Assembly: GCA_900770875.1 (NCBI GenBank)
Contig: CAAGLV010000068.1
Location: 1 to 16,684, forward strand
Direction: 5' to 3'
Source of the DNA: Flavobacteriales bacterium
Lineage (GTDB): Bacteria; Bacteroidota; Bacteroidia; Flavobacteriales; Weeksellaceae
Length of the DNA: 16,684 nt
How positions within the stretch are numbered: position 1 is the stretch's first letter; each line of letters opens with the position of its first letter. Shown one piece after another: positions 1 through 7,307 of this stretch. The notes under the pieces were generated by a model, which was not told the origin of the DNA, searched no databases, and worked only from the letters and a program-made list of their open reading frames with translations. A program made the position numbers and the translations under genes.

Positions 1-23
1 ATTTAAAAACTAATCGTTTTACT

Positions 24-1664
24 ATGATTTTTAATAAAACATTTATTGGAGTTTTAAGCTTATTTGCAAGCTTATCTTTACAAGCACAAAAGAAAGTTGA
101 ACGTCCGAAATTGGTTGTTGGTATTGTTGTCGACCAAATGCGATGGGATTATTTATATCGTTACCAAGAACGTTACAGCAATGGTGGTTTTAAACGCCTT
201 TTAAACGAAGGTTTTAGTAACGAAAATACGTATATACCATATATCCCAACTTATACAGCAATAGGTCATAGCTCTATTTATACAGGTTCTGTGCCAGCAA
301 TACATGGTATAACAGGAAACGATTTTATTATACAAGCTACCGGCGAAGAAATGTATTGTACACAAGACGAATCGGTTAACGGAGTTGGCACAACGACAAA
401 AGCGGGTAAAATGTCTCCAAAAAATTTATTAACATCAACAGTAACCGATCAGTTACGATTAGCGACTAATTTTAAATCGAAAGTTTATGGCATTTCGTTA
501 AAAGATCGTGGTGGAATTTTACCTGCCGGACATTTAGCAAATGGTGCTTTTTGGTTTGATGGCGATTCGGGAAAATGGATAACAAGTACCTATTACATGA
601 ACGAGTTACCAAAATGGTTAGTAGATTTTAATAACCTTAATTTAACCGAAAAATATTTAGATAAATGGGAAACATTATATCCTATTAATACGTACACACA
701 AAGCGAACCAAACGACAATCCATACAAGCAAAACTATAAAGGATTAACAAAGAGCGAATTACCTTATAATTTAAAAGCTTTAATAAAAGATAATGGTTAT
801 GGTTTAATACGATCTACACCTTTCGGAAACTCGTTAACAAAAGATTTAGCAATAACGATTATCGATAAAGAAAACTTAGGTCATAATCCAACCGGAGCAA
901 CCGACTTTTTAGCAGTTAGCTTCTCTTCTACCGATTATGTTGGTCATCAATTTTCTCCCAACACCATCGAAGCCGAAGATACTTATTTACGATTGGATAA
1001 AGATTTGGAGGAATTCTTTAAATACTTAGATAAAAAAGTAGGAAAAAATGAATACTTAGTTTTCTTAACAGCCGATCATGGTGGTGCGCATAATCCTAAA
1101 TATTACCAAGATAAAAAAGGAAATGCAGGATATTTTCAGACTTCTGCTGTAAAAAAAGGATTAAACGAAGCTTTAAACGCTAAATTTGGATCGAACACAT
1201 TAGTACGTTCTTTAACAAATTATCAAGTGCATTTAAATTATCAAGAAATCGATAAATTAAATTTAAACGAAAACGATATCATTAACGAAGCCATTAAATT
1301 TTTAAAGAAACAAGAAGGAATTTCGTTTGTATCAAACTTAAACGATATTGATAAAACTGCTGTTCCATCTATTATTAAAGAACGTATGATTAATGGCTAT
1401 AATTATAAACGAAGCGGTGTAATTTCGTATATTTTAGAGCCACAATGGTACGGAGGTAAGCTTAATGCTGGTGGTACAACACACGGAACTTGGTCGCCGT
1501 ACGATGCGCATATCCCATTTTTATTAATGGGTTGGAATATTAAACATGGTAAAAACGTAAATCCGGTTTATATGACAGATATTGCACCAACAATTTCGGC
1601 ATTATTACAAATAGAAGAACCTAACGGAAACATTGGAAAACCTGTTACAGAAGTGTTTAAATAA
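24..1664 (+). CDS. pafA: PafA-type alkaline phosphatase, secreted (546 aa)
   Basis: Phosphate monoesterase of the alkaline phosphatase superfamily that releases phosphate from organic phosphoesters in the periplasm. Residues 1-21 form a signal peptide (MIFNK, hydrophobic core, ending LQA before QKK). Active-site residues known from Elizabethkingia PafA are visible, shifted by one or two positions: metal ligand D37 (VVGIVVDQ), nucleophile T78 in TYTAIGH, N99, K160 and R162 (LKDRGG), metal ligands D304 and H308 (TDYVGH), D351-H352 (TADHGG) and H487 (TTHGTW). The length equals the characterised PafA. PafA enzymes are known to act on many phosphomonoesters and to be little inhibited by phosphate; that is family knowledge and was not tested here. 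It is monocistronic, closed by a hairpin terminator. Only 23 bases lie upstream, so its promoter is mostly outside the window. Confidence 0.93.
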   Translation: MIFNKTFIGVLSLFASLSLQAQKKVERPKLVVGIVVDQMRWDYLYRYQERYSNGGFKRLLNEGFSNENTYIPYIPTYTAIGHSSIYTGSVPAIHGITGNDFIIQATGEEMYCTQDESVNGVGTTTKAGKMSPKNLLTSTVTDQLRLATNFKSKVYGISLKDRGGILPAGHLANGAFWFDGDSGKWITSTYYMNELPKWLVDFNNLNLTEKYLDKWETLYPINTYTQSEPNDNPYKQNYKGLTKSELPYNLKALIKDNGYGLIRSTPFGNSLTKDLAITIIDKENLGHNPTGATDFLAVSFSSTDYVGHQFSPNTIEAEDTYLRLDKDLEEFFKYLDKKVGKNEYLVFLTADHGGAHNPKYYQDKKGNAGYFQTSAVKKGLNEALNAKFGSNTLVRSLTNYQVHLNYQEIDKLNLNENDIINEAIKFLKKQEGISFVSNLNDIDKTAVPSIIKERMINGYNYKRSGVISYILEPQWYGGKLNAGGTTHGTWSPYDAHIPFLLMGWNIKHGKNVNPVYMTDIAPTISALLQIEEPNGNIGKPVTEVFK

Positions 1665-1668
1665 CAAT

Positions 1669-1704
1669 TAAAAAATCAGTCAATTTTTGGCTGATTTTTT
1701 TTTT
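1669..1704 (+). terminator. Rho-independent terminator of pafA
   Basis: Stem AATCAGTCAA / TTGGCTGATT (one G-T pair) around a short T-rich loop, followed by a run of ten T, directly downstream of the pafA stop codon. Confidence 0.8.
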
Positions 1705-1787
1705 CACTCAACATATGTTAAAACCATTGATTTAGTAGATATATCCTATCTAATTTATTACTTTCGCGTAATAAACTAACGATTAAA

Positions 1788-2669
1788 ATGAAACCTCAAC
1801 ATACCTCAAAAGTCTTAACCTTAATTCTATCTATCTTACTTATAACCAACAGTTGTAAAAACGAATATGCCGAAAATTTAGTAAAAACATTTACACAAAC
1901 TAGCGATTCTACATTAAACATAAACGATACAATTGCAAGCAATTTAGATTCGATTACACCAAATAACACTCCAGTAAACCAGGTAAAACCAATAATCGAT
2001 TCTACCAAAAAGTACATTTATTTAACATTTGATGATGGTCCGTACAAAGGCAGTAAAAATATCAATCAAATTATACAAGACGAAAATATAAAAGCAACTG
2101 TTTTTATTGTTGGGTTAAATGCCTATACAAAAGATTTAAAACAGCATATTGTAGATTATCAAAATAACAATTTAATCGAAGTATCAAACCATACTTTTTC
2201 GCACGGAAAACGCAATAAGTTTAAACAATATTACAACAATCCAAATGGTGTATTAGATGATGTCATTAAAAACGATACATTTTTTAAATTAACTAATAAA
2301 ATTGTTCGTTTACCAGGTAGAAATACTTGGCGTGTTGGCGAGTTTAAGAAAAACGATTTTGATAATGCATCAAAAACAACGAGTGATTTATTAGACGAAA
2401 ATCAATTTTCTATCTTAGGTTGGGATTACGAATGGAATAAAATCAATAAACATCATCCGTTAGATCATCCTCAGAAAATTTATGACGGAATTAAATATCG
2501 ATTTGATAAAAATTTAACCACATCTAAAAATCATTTGGTTTTATTAATGCACGACGATATGTTTAATAAACCCGAAGATGCCGAAAAATTAAGAACATTA
2601 ATTAAAATGTTAAAAACCGATCCGGATATCATTTTCGAAATTGCTTCTAATTATCCCACAACAAAATAA
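1788..2669 (+). CDS. Polysaccharide deacetylase (NodB/CE4) family lipoprotein
   Basis: Probable metal-dependent N- or O-deacetylase acting on a cell-envelope or extracellular glycan; the substrate is unknown. Residues 1-23 form a lipoprotein signal ending LITNSC, with C23 the lipidation site. Residues 24-75 are a low-complexity Ser/Thr/Asn linker. The NodB domain (about 76-285) has motif 1 TFDDGP (80-85: D82 base, D83 metal), motif 2 NHTFSH (metal H135 and H139), motif 3 RLPG (174-177), motif 4 GWDYEWN (211-217) and motif 5 LLMHDD (H255). All five CE4 motifs are present, so it should be active. It is a single gene between two terminators. The related activity on peptidoglycan GlcNAc is one possibility, but nothing here decides it. 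Confidence 0.88.
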   Translation: MKPQHTSKVLTLILSILLITNSCKNEYAENLVKTFTQTSDSTLNINDTIASNLDSITPNNTPVNQVKPIIDSTKKYIYLTFDDGPYKGSKNINQIIQDENIKATVFIVGLNAYTKDLKQHIVDYQNNNLIEVSNHTFSHGKRNKFKQYYNNPNGVLDDVIKNDTFFKLTNKIVRLPGRNTWRVGEFKKNDFDNASKTTSDLLDENQFSILGWDYEWNKINKHHPLDHPQKIYDGIKYRFDKNLTTSKNHLVLLMHDDMFNKPEDAEKLRTLIKMLKTDPDIIFEIASNYPTTK

Positions 2670-2670
2670 A

Positions 2671-2710
2671 ATCAAAAAAAGGTTAATCGTACGATTAACC
2701 TTTTTTTGAT
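2671..2710. terminator. Perfectly palindromic bidirectional terminator
   Basis: A 20+20 base inverted repeat without mismatch: ATCA, seven A, GGTTAATCGT, then its exact complement. A-tract and T-tract flank the GGTTAATCGT core, so it can end transcription from both convergent genes. The minus-strand DUF1810 stop codon (TAA, 2695-2697) lies within the stem. Confidence 0.85.
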
Positions 2711-3168
2711 TTAAATTGTTTAATAATTTCTAACGTTTTTTTATCGGTTTGTCCTTGATAAAACGTTTCTAAAACCTTTTTTATAATGGGCTCTTTTGGT
2801 TTAATAAAATTAAAAAGAGTTAAACTCGATTTTAATTTCATCGCATCATTTTTACCAAAAATTAATTGAGGTAAAGTCCCTTTATGATTCATTAAAACCA
2901 TTAAAAGTTCTAAATAATTTTCCCAAAGCTCTTCGTTTTGCACATAAGCACGCGCCTCTTCTACCGACGAAATTGCAAATTCTTTCGACGAATCGCTCTT
3001 CCCTAATCCAGCAACTTGCGGAAACATAAAAATAACCCAATTGGTTTGCACTTTACCTGCGTGTATTTCCATTAAAGCTTCGTCGTACACAAAAGATTGT
3101 GCATTTTCGAAACGTTGTAAATTATATTTATCGTTTGGCTTTTTTTGTAATAAATCGCCTAATTTCAT
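2695..3168 (-). CDS. DUF1810 family protein (157 aa)
   Basis: Small cytosolic protein of the DUF1810 family; its biochemical role is not known to me. The family signature is clear from the chosen start: FENAQSFVYDEALMEIHAG, then WVIFMFPQVAGLGKSDSSKEFAISSVEEARAYV, then the helical segment with LWENYLELLMVL. The frame stays open up to 3237, but a perfect -7 box (TATCTTTG) lies at 3193-3200 on the minus strand. Transcription should therefore start near 3187, leaving the Met at 3168 (MKLGDLLQKK) as first start. That gives a length close to the family norm of about 140-150 residues. It is divergent from the retropepsin-like gene and convergent with the deacetylase, so it is probably monocistronic. 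Confidence 0.85.
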   Translation of the reverse strand: MKLGDLLQKKPNDKYNLQRFENAQSFVYDEALMEIHAGKVQTNWVIFMFPQVAGLGKSDSSKEFAISSVEEARAYVQNEELWENYLELLMVLMNHKGTLPQLIFGKNDAMKLKSSLTLFNFIKPKEPIIKKVLETFYQGQTDKKTLEIIKQFKSKKG

Positions 3169-3192
3169 GCCGTAATTCTTAAAATTTAAAGG

Positions 3193-3200
3193 CAAAGATA
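3193..3200 (-). promoter_or_regulatory. -7 box of the DUF1810 gene
   Basis: TATCTTTG on the minus strand is an exact match to the Bacteroidota TAnnTTTG box, 24 bases before the chosen ATG. No clean TTG -33 box is seen at the usual 19-base distance. Confidence 0.6.
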
Positions 3201-3258
3201 CAATATTGAAAACATATCGGAAACACCAATATCTCACTCAATTTCCCTATATATAATA

Positions 3259-3288
3259 TTGTTATTAATTGTGAAAAGATTAAGTTTG
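3259..3288 (+). promoter_or_regulatory. Consensus Bacteroidota promoter
   Basis: TTG (3259-3261), 19 bases, TAAGTTTG (3281-3288): a full match to the -33/-7 consensus. It ends 17 bases before the ATG of the aspartic-protease-like gene. It is the clearest promoter in the window. Confidence 0.75.
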
Positions 3289-3305
3289 CCGAAAAATTAC
3301 ACAAC

Positions 3306-4556
3306 ATGAGAAAAGCTTTTCTTCTTACTACATTATTTTTAAATACATTATTTGCACAAGACCAAACAATAAACAATTTAAATAATTATAAAAATCAATA
3401 TCAATATAATTTGATGGATAGTTTAAACGAAGCTCATAAAACCAACGATTATTCGTTTTACAAAGCTGTTTATTATAATGTAACAAACAACCCTAAAACA
3501 TCATTAAAATATTTAACTACAAATAAGAATAAGCATCTTAAAAATACATTTGACTACATAAAACTTAAAAACGACAATGCTATAAAAGCGTTTGATTATA
3601 AATTAGCATACGAAACATCAAAACAACTAATTACAACGTTTAAAGACCTATTAAATACCAATCAATTAAACGACGAAATTAATAATCAACGCATTTGGGA
3701 AGTTTTAATCAATACACCAAAACAAACTATTTCTCCTTTTAAAACAATTGAGCTAACAACAAAAAAAGACTTAGCTAATTTAATTACATTAAACGTTAGC
3801 AATAAATCGTATACATCTGATTTTGTTTTTGATACCGGAGCTGGTTTAAATTGCATAACAGAAACGCAAGCTAAAAAACTAGATGTATCTATTTTACCCG
3901 ATAATAATATAGAAGTTGAAAGTTTTACCGGACAAAAAAACAACGTAAAAATTGGCGTTGCAAAATCTTTAACAATAGGCGATATTACGATTAAAAATGC
4001 TATATTTTTAGTTTATCCTGATGACGCTTTTACTTTTGCAGGTGGAAAATATGTAATTAACGGAATTATTGGATTTCCTATAGCTAAAGAACTTGGTACA
4101 CTTACCATCGAAGAAAATAAAATTACGGTTAGCAAAGAAATACAACCATACAATGGAGAAAAAAATCTTTTTATCGATCAATTAAGAAGTATTGTAATGG
4201 TAAATTTTAAAGGTAAAAATGTACCCTGTAATTTTGATACTGGTGCAAGTGCTAGTTTATTTAACCAATCGTTTTACGAAAAATTTAAATCGTATATCGA
4301 TAAAAATGCAACAGATAAAGAAATTACAACTGCCGGAGCTGGAGCAAAAACTTATACACACAACATAAAAATTTTAGCTAACGAAAAATTTAAAATCGGA
4401 AATTCGGCTATCCTCCTACCTAATTTTTCGATAGAATACAATAATTATGGCGTTTATGGAAAAGAAAATTTCGGGAATATCGGTCAAGATGTTCTTCATC
4501 AATTTAAAAAAATTACGTTGAGTTTTGATCAAAATTATTTACTATTAGAAAACTAA
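3306..4556 (+). CDS. Exported protein with two retropepsin-like aspartic protease domains
   Basis: Probable periplasmic or surface aspartyl-protease-like protein. A signal peptide covers residues 1-17 (MRKAFLL, hydrophobic core, LFA before QDQ). Residues 18-145 are helical and Asn/Lys-rich, possibly repeat-like. Two retropepsin-like units follow: the first at about 150-275 has the active-site triad FVFDTGAG (D176) and a downstream IIGFPI; the second at about 290-415 has CNFDTGAS (D311) and a downstream IGQDVL. Retropepsin active sites need two DTG loops, usually from two chains. With two in one chain this protein could form the site by itself, as pepsin does; that is an inference. Substrate is unknown. 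Monocistronic by its own promoter; no terminator hairpin is evident in the 95 bases after it. Confidence 0.8.
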   Translation: MRKAFLLTTLFLNTLFAQDQTINNLNNYKNQYQYNLMDSLNEAHKTNDYSFYKAVYYNVTNNPKTSLKYLTTNKNKHLKNTFDYIKLKNDNAIKAFDYKLAYETSKQLITTFKDLLNTNQLNDEINNQRIWEVLINTPKQTISPFKTIELTTKKDLANLITLNVSNKSYTSDFVFDTGAGLNCITETQAKKLDVSILPDNNIEVESFTGQKNNVKIGVAKSLTIGDITIKNAIFLVYPDDAFTFAGGKYVINGIIGFPIAKELGTLTIEENKITVSKEIQPYNGEKNLFIDQLRSIVMVNFKGKNVPCNFDTGASASLFNQSFYEKFKSYIDKNATDKEITTAGAGAKTYTHNIKILANEKFKIGNSAILLPNFSIEYNNYGVYGKENFGNIGQDVLHQFKKITLSFDQNYLLLEN

Positions 4557-4651
4557 ATAAATCTCCTAAAAGTCGTTTTTATATTTATATATCATAAATT
4601 TAATACCTATTCGTAAATAGATCTTTATTTTAAATAATTACTAGTAAATAA

Positions 4652-5485
4652 ATGCAACACATCGCAAACGAACAGGCAATAATCATCGATAATTATAATT
4701 TAACTTATTATGATGAAGGACAAGGAGAAACCATTATTTTACTACATGGTTGGCCACAAACATCTTATGTTTGGAGAAAAATATTCTCAAAATTAAAAAC
4801 CAAATATAGAGTAATTGCCATTGATTTACCTGGATTAGGTAAAAGTGATGCCGTAGATAAATATGATACCGAAAACATATCGATTTTATTAAATCAATTT
4901 GTTCTAAAATTAAACATTAATCAATTTCATTTAGTTGGACACGATATTGGCGGATGGATTGCTACAGCGTATGCAATTAAATACGAAAATAAATTAAAAA
5001 CGTTAACTGTTTTAGATGCCGGAATTCCGGGATTAATGCCATCGCAAATCTTCCAACCCGAAAACGCCAATAAAATTTGGCAATTCTATTTTCATTCGGT
5101 AGAAGATTTACCCGAATTTTTAATTAAAGGCAAAGAAAAAGAATATCTTGCTTGGTATTTTTCTAAAAAATCGGTTATTAAAGATGCAATTAACGAAGCC
5201 GACTTAATGGAATATACTCATCATTATAAACGAAAAATGAAAAATGGATTTGATTATTACAGAGCTTTTCCTTTAAGTGCAGAACAAAATAAAAATTTTA
5301 AATCAAAACTAGCTCTTCCTATTTTAGCTATTGGTGGCAAAACAGCTATGGCTGCAAATGTTGGTCTTGGATTACAAAACATAGCAAATAACATCACCAA
5401 TATTGTTATTGAAGATTGTGGCCATTACATTCCTGAAGAACAACCCAATCAATTGATTGATATTTTAAAACAATTTATAGATTAA
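4652..5485 (+). CDS. Alpha/beta hydrolase, epoxide hydrolase/haloalkane dehalogenase-like
   Basis: Cytosolic alpha/beta-hydrolase fold enzyme of 277 residues without a signal peptide. Oxyanion-loop motif HGWP (32-35), strand VIAIDLPGLGKSD (54-66), nucleophile elbow GHDIGG with Asp98 as nucleophile rather than Ser, and catalytic His258 in DCGHYIPEEQP. An Asp nucleophile together with HGWP is characteristic of epoxide hydrolases and related haloacetate/haloalkane dehalogenases, which act through an ester intermediate. Tyrosines in the cap (FYFH near 145-148, DYYRAF 201-206) could be the epoxide-activating pair, but this cannot be assigned with certainty. Substrate unknown. It ends in a bidirectional terminator shared with the convergent HMA gene. 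Confidence 0.82.
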   Translation: MQHIANEQAIIIDNYNLTYYDEGQGETIILLHGWPQTSYVWRKIFSKLKTKYRVIAIDLPGLGKSDAVDKYDTENISILLNQFVLKLNINQFHLVGHDIGGWIATAYAIKYENKLKTLTVLDAGIPGLMPSQIFQPENANKIWQFYFHSVEDLPEFLIKGKEKEYLAWYFSKKSVIKDAINEADLMEYTHHYKRKMKNGFDYYRAFPLSAEQNKNFKSKLALPILAIGGKTAMAANVGLGLQNIANNITNIVIEDCGHYIPEEQPNQLIDILKQFID

Positions 5486-5492
5486 TTAAAAT

Positions 5493-5527
5493 AAAAAAAC
5501 TCCGAATAAATGATTCGGAGTTTTTTA
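5493..5527. terminator. Bidirectional terminator between hydrolase and HMA gene
   Basis: A-tract, stem ACTCCGAAT / ATTCGGAGT with a short loop, then T-tract. The A and T tracts on both sides serve the two convergent genes. Confidence 0.85.
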
Positions 5528-5528
5528 T

Positions 5529-5741
5529 TTATTCTTTAATCAATTCAATTTTAAAACCTGCATCGGTAACAGCTTCCACTACATCGGCAATTTCTTCGTC
5601 TGTATTTACAGTTAAAATCTTATCGGTATTAGCTGTATCAACGGCCCAATTTCCTTCGCCAACTGTTTCGTCTAAAAATGGTTTTACCGATTTTATGCAA
5701 CTTCCACAGTTAATATTTGTTTTAAATTTTAGTTCAGACAT
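5529..5741 (-). CDS. Heavy-metal-associated (HMA) domain protein, 70 aa
   Basis: Single-domain metal-binding protein of the CopZ/Atx1 fold. The metal site is TNINCGSCIKSV, with C12 and C15 as the CxxC pair. The usual Met before the first Cys is replaced by Asn-Ile-Asn. The rest has the betaalphabeta-betaalphabeta pattern (FLDETVGEGNWAVD, KILTVNT, VVEAVTDAGFKIELI). Likely to carry copper or another soft metal in the cytosol, but no P-type ATPase or regulator lies nearby to confirm the metal. A TAATTTTG -7 box at 5759-5766 on the minus strand precedes the ATG by 17 bases. Confidence 0.82.
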   Translation of the reverse strand: MSELKFKTNINCGSCIKSVKPFLDETVGEGNWAVDTANTDKILTVNTDEEIADVVEAVTDAGFKIELIKE

Positions 5742-5758
5742 GATGTGATGTATTTATC

Positions 5759-5766
5759 CAAAATTA
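5759..5766 (-). promoter_or_regulatory. -7 box of the HMA gene
   Basis: TAATTTTG on the minus strand matches TAnnTTTG. The -33 region is only T-rich. The box is only 17 bases beyond the helicase gene terminator, so the HMA gene probably has its own promoter. Confidence 0.5.
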
Positions 5767-5782
5767 AGAAAGTTTAATAAAA

Positions 5783-5810
5783 TAAAAAAGCATTCGATTA
5801 CCGAATGCTC
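5783..5810 (-). terminator. Terminator of the DEAD-box helicase gene
   Basis: On the minus strand: AGCATTCG, five-base loop, CGAATGCT, then six T. It begins about nine bases after the helicase stop codon. Confidence 0.8.
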
Positions 5811-5818
5811 TTCTGTTG

Positions 5819-7168
5819 TTATTTTCTTCTCTTTTTAGAGTTTTGTTTTAATTGACCACGATTTTGTGTTTTTGTTTTTGGTGGTTTACGTTTTGTTGGT
5901 CCACCTAAATTCACTTTCTTGTTTTTATCTTTTTTCTCGTGGAAAGCTGCTCCTCTTTCTGTATCAATTTTTACAGTTGTAGGATTCTTCATTTTAATTA
6001 CATCTTTCTCAAAATCCTTTTTCGATTGATTGATTTTTACATGATCTGGAAACGGAATCAATTCTAATTCTTTACCCATTAATTCTTCAATCTGTAATAA
6101 AAATGGCTCTTCTTTCTCTGTAAAATACGAAAGCGCAATACCTGTACGATCGGCACGACCTGTACGACCAATACGGTGAATGTATTGTTCTGGCACTTCA
6201 GGAATCTCGAAGTTAATTACGTGCGTAATATCCGGAAAATCTAATCCACGCGCCATAATATCTGTTGTAACAATCCCTTTAATCTCATCTTTACGGAAAC
6301 TATCCATTACGCGTAAACGATAATTTTGAGATTTATTTGAGTGAATTACGCCAAATTGCTCTGGAAATTCTTCTTCTAAACGCTCGTAAATTTCGTCTGC
6401 ATTTTTCTTGTTATTGGCAAAGATTAAGATTTTCTCGAAATCAGCTTCCTCTTTCAACTGCTCAACTAATAAGTTTAGCTTTGTGTTAAAGTTTACCACA
6501 TTAATCGCCGATTGAGCAATCTTTTCTACTGGTGTTCCCGAACGTGCTAACGAAATTTCTTCCGGAGAATCAAAATATTCTTCTAACATATCGTTAACCT
6601 CATCAGTCATCGTTGCCGAGAATAAAATATTTTGACGTCTTTCGCTCATCATCGAGAAAATGTTACGTAACTGCGGCTTAAACCCTAAACTTAACATTTC
6701 ATCAAACTCATCAATAACTAATTTCTTTAAATCTTTAAACTGTAAATCGTTATTTAAAGCTAAATCCATTACACGTCCTGGTGTACCAACCAAAATGTCT
6801 ACACCTTCGTAAATTAGTTCTTTTTGTGTGTTAATGTTAACACCACCATAAATCCCTAAAACACGAACATTCATAAATTCAGTTAATTGATCTATTATAT
6901 CGGTTACCTGTACAACTAATTCTCTTGTAGGTACAAGAATCATAATTTTAGGCATATGTGATTTCGAGAACTTGTACTCTTTTAAAAGTGGTAACAAGTA
7001 AGCTAATGTTTTACCTGTACCAGTTTGCGCTATCCCCATAATATCGCGTCCAGATAAAATTGGTTTGTACGTTTTTACCTGAATTGGAGTTGGCGTTGTA
7101 ATGTTTAGCTTTTCTAAAGCTTCATTCAATTGTTTGGGAAAATTGAAATCTTCAAATGTAATATCCAT
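5819..7168 (-). CDS. DEAD-box ATP-dependent RNA helicase
   Basis: ATP-driven RNA helicase of superfamily 2, likely in ribosome assembly or RNA turnover. Counting from the chosen start, motifs occur in order: Q motif region ending TPTPIQ (26-31), motif I AQTGTGKT (47-54), Ia PTRELV, Ib TPGR, motif II DEFD (153-156), motif III SAT (184-186), motif V region TTDIMARGLD, motif VI HRIGRTGR (331-338). Motif II reads DEFD instead of DEAD; the two acidic catalytic residues are kept. The C-terminal 40 residues are Lys/Arg-rich (KRKPPK, KKRRK), a common RNA-binding tail. The frame allows a Met at 7177, but the -7 box TATCTTTG at 7182-7189 would leave almost no leader, so the Met at 7168 (MDITFEDFNF) is preferred; this is moderately sure. 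Divergent from argS. Confidence 0.9.
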   Translation of the reverse strand: MDITFEDFNFPKQLNEALEKLNITTPTPIQVKTYKPILSGRDIMGIAQTGTGKTLAYLLPLLKEYKFSKSHMPKIMILVPTRELVVQVTDIIDQLTEFMNVRVLGIYGGVNINTQKELIYEGVDILVGTPGRVMDLALNNDLQFKDLKKLVIDEFDEMLSLGFKPQLRNIFSMMSERRQNILFSATMTDEVNDMLEEYFDSPEEISLARSGTPVEKIAQSAINVVNFNTKLNLLVEQLKEEADFEKILIFANNKKNADEIYERLEEEFPEQFGVIHSNKSQNYRLRVMDSFRKDEIKGIVTTDIMARGLDFPDITHVINFEIPEVPEQYIHRIGRTGRADRTGIALSYFTEKEEPFLLQIEELMGKELELIPFPDHVKINQSKKDFEKDVIKMKNPTTVKIDTERGAAFHEKKDKNKKVNLGGPTKRKPPKTKTQNRGQLKQNSKKRRK

Positions 7169-7181
7169 ATAATCCATTCGG

Positions 7182-7189
7182 CAAAGATA
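7182..7189 (-). promoter_or_regulatory. -7 box of the helicase gene
   Basis: TATCTTTG on the minus strand, an exact TAnnTTTG match. Its closeness to the first Met is what argues for the start at 7168. Confidence 0.55.
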
Positions 7190-7253
7190 CAGTTTTCTTC
7201 CTAAAATACTTTTCTATTCGTAATCAGAATCGTTTAAAACATATAATTTATAG

Positions 7254-7283
7254 TTATAAAACGTTCAAAAATTCGTACTTTTG
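7254..7283 (+). promoter_or_regulatory. argS promoter
   Basis: TTA (7254-7256, consensus TTG), 19 bases, TACTTTTG (7276-7283). It overlaps the upstream in-frame Met at 7281, which rules that start out and supports the ATG at 7308. Confidence 0.65.
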
Positions 7284-7307
7284 CACTCGATTAATAAACG
7301 AAAAGAA

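Noticed and set aside
1727..1766. Promoter for the deacetylase gene (TTG at 1727 and TACTTTCG near 1759)
   Set aside because: The spacing is about 29 bases, too long for the Bacteroidota consensus, and the box is degenerate; the gene must have a promoter here but I cannot place it.
3169..3237. Longer N-terminus of the DUF1810 protein
   Set aside because: The TATCTTTG box at 3193-3200 lies inside it and the family normally begins near the Met at 3168.
7281..7307. Longer N-terminus of ArgRS
   Set aside because: The ATG at 7281 is part of the -7 box TACTTTTG; known ArgRS proteins begin near the Met at 7308.
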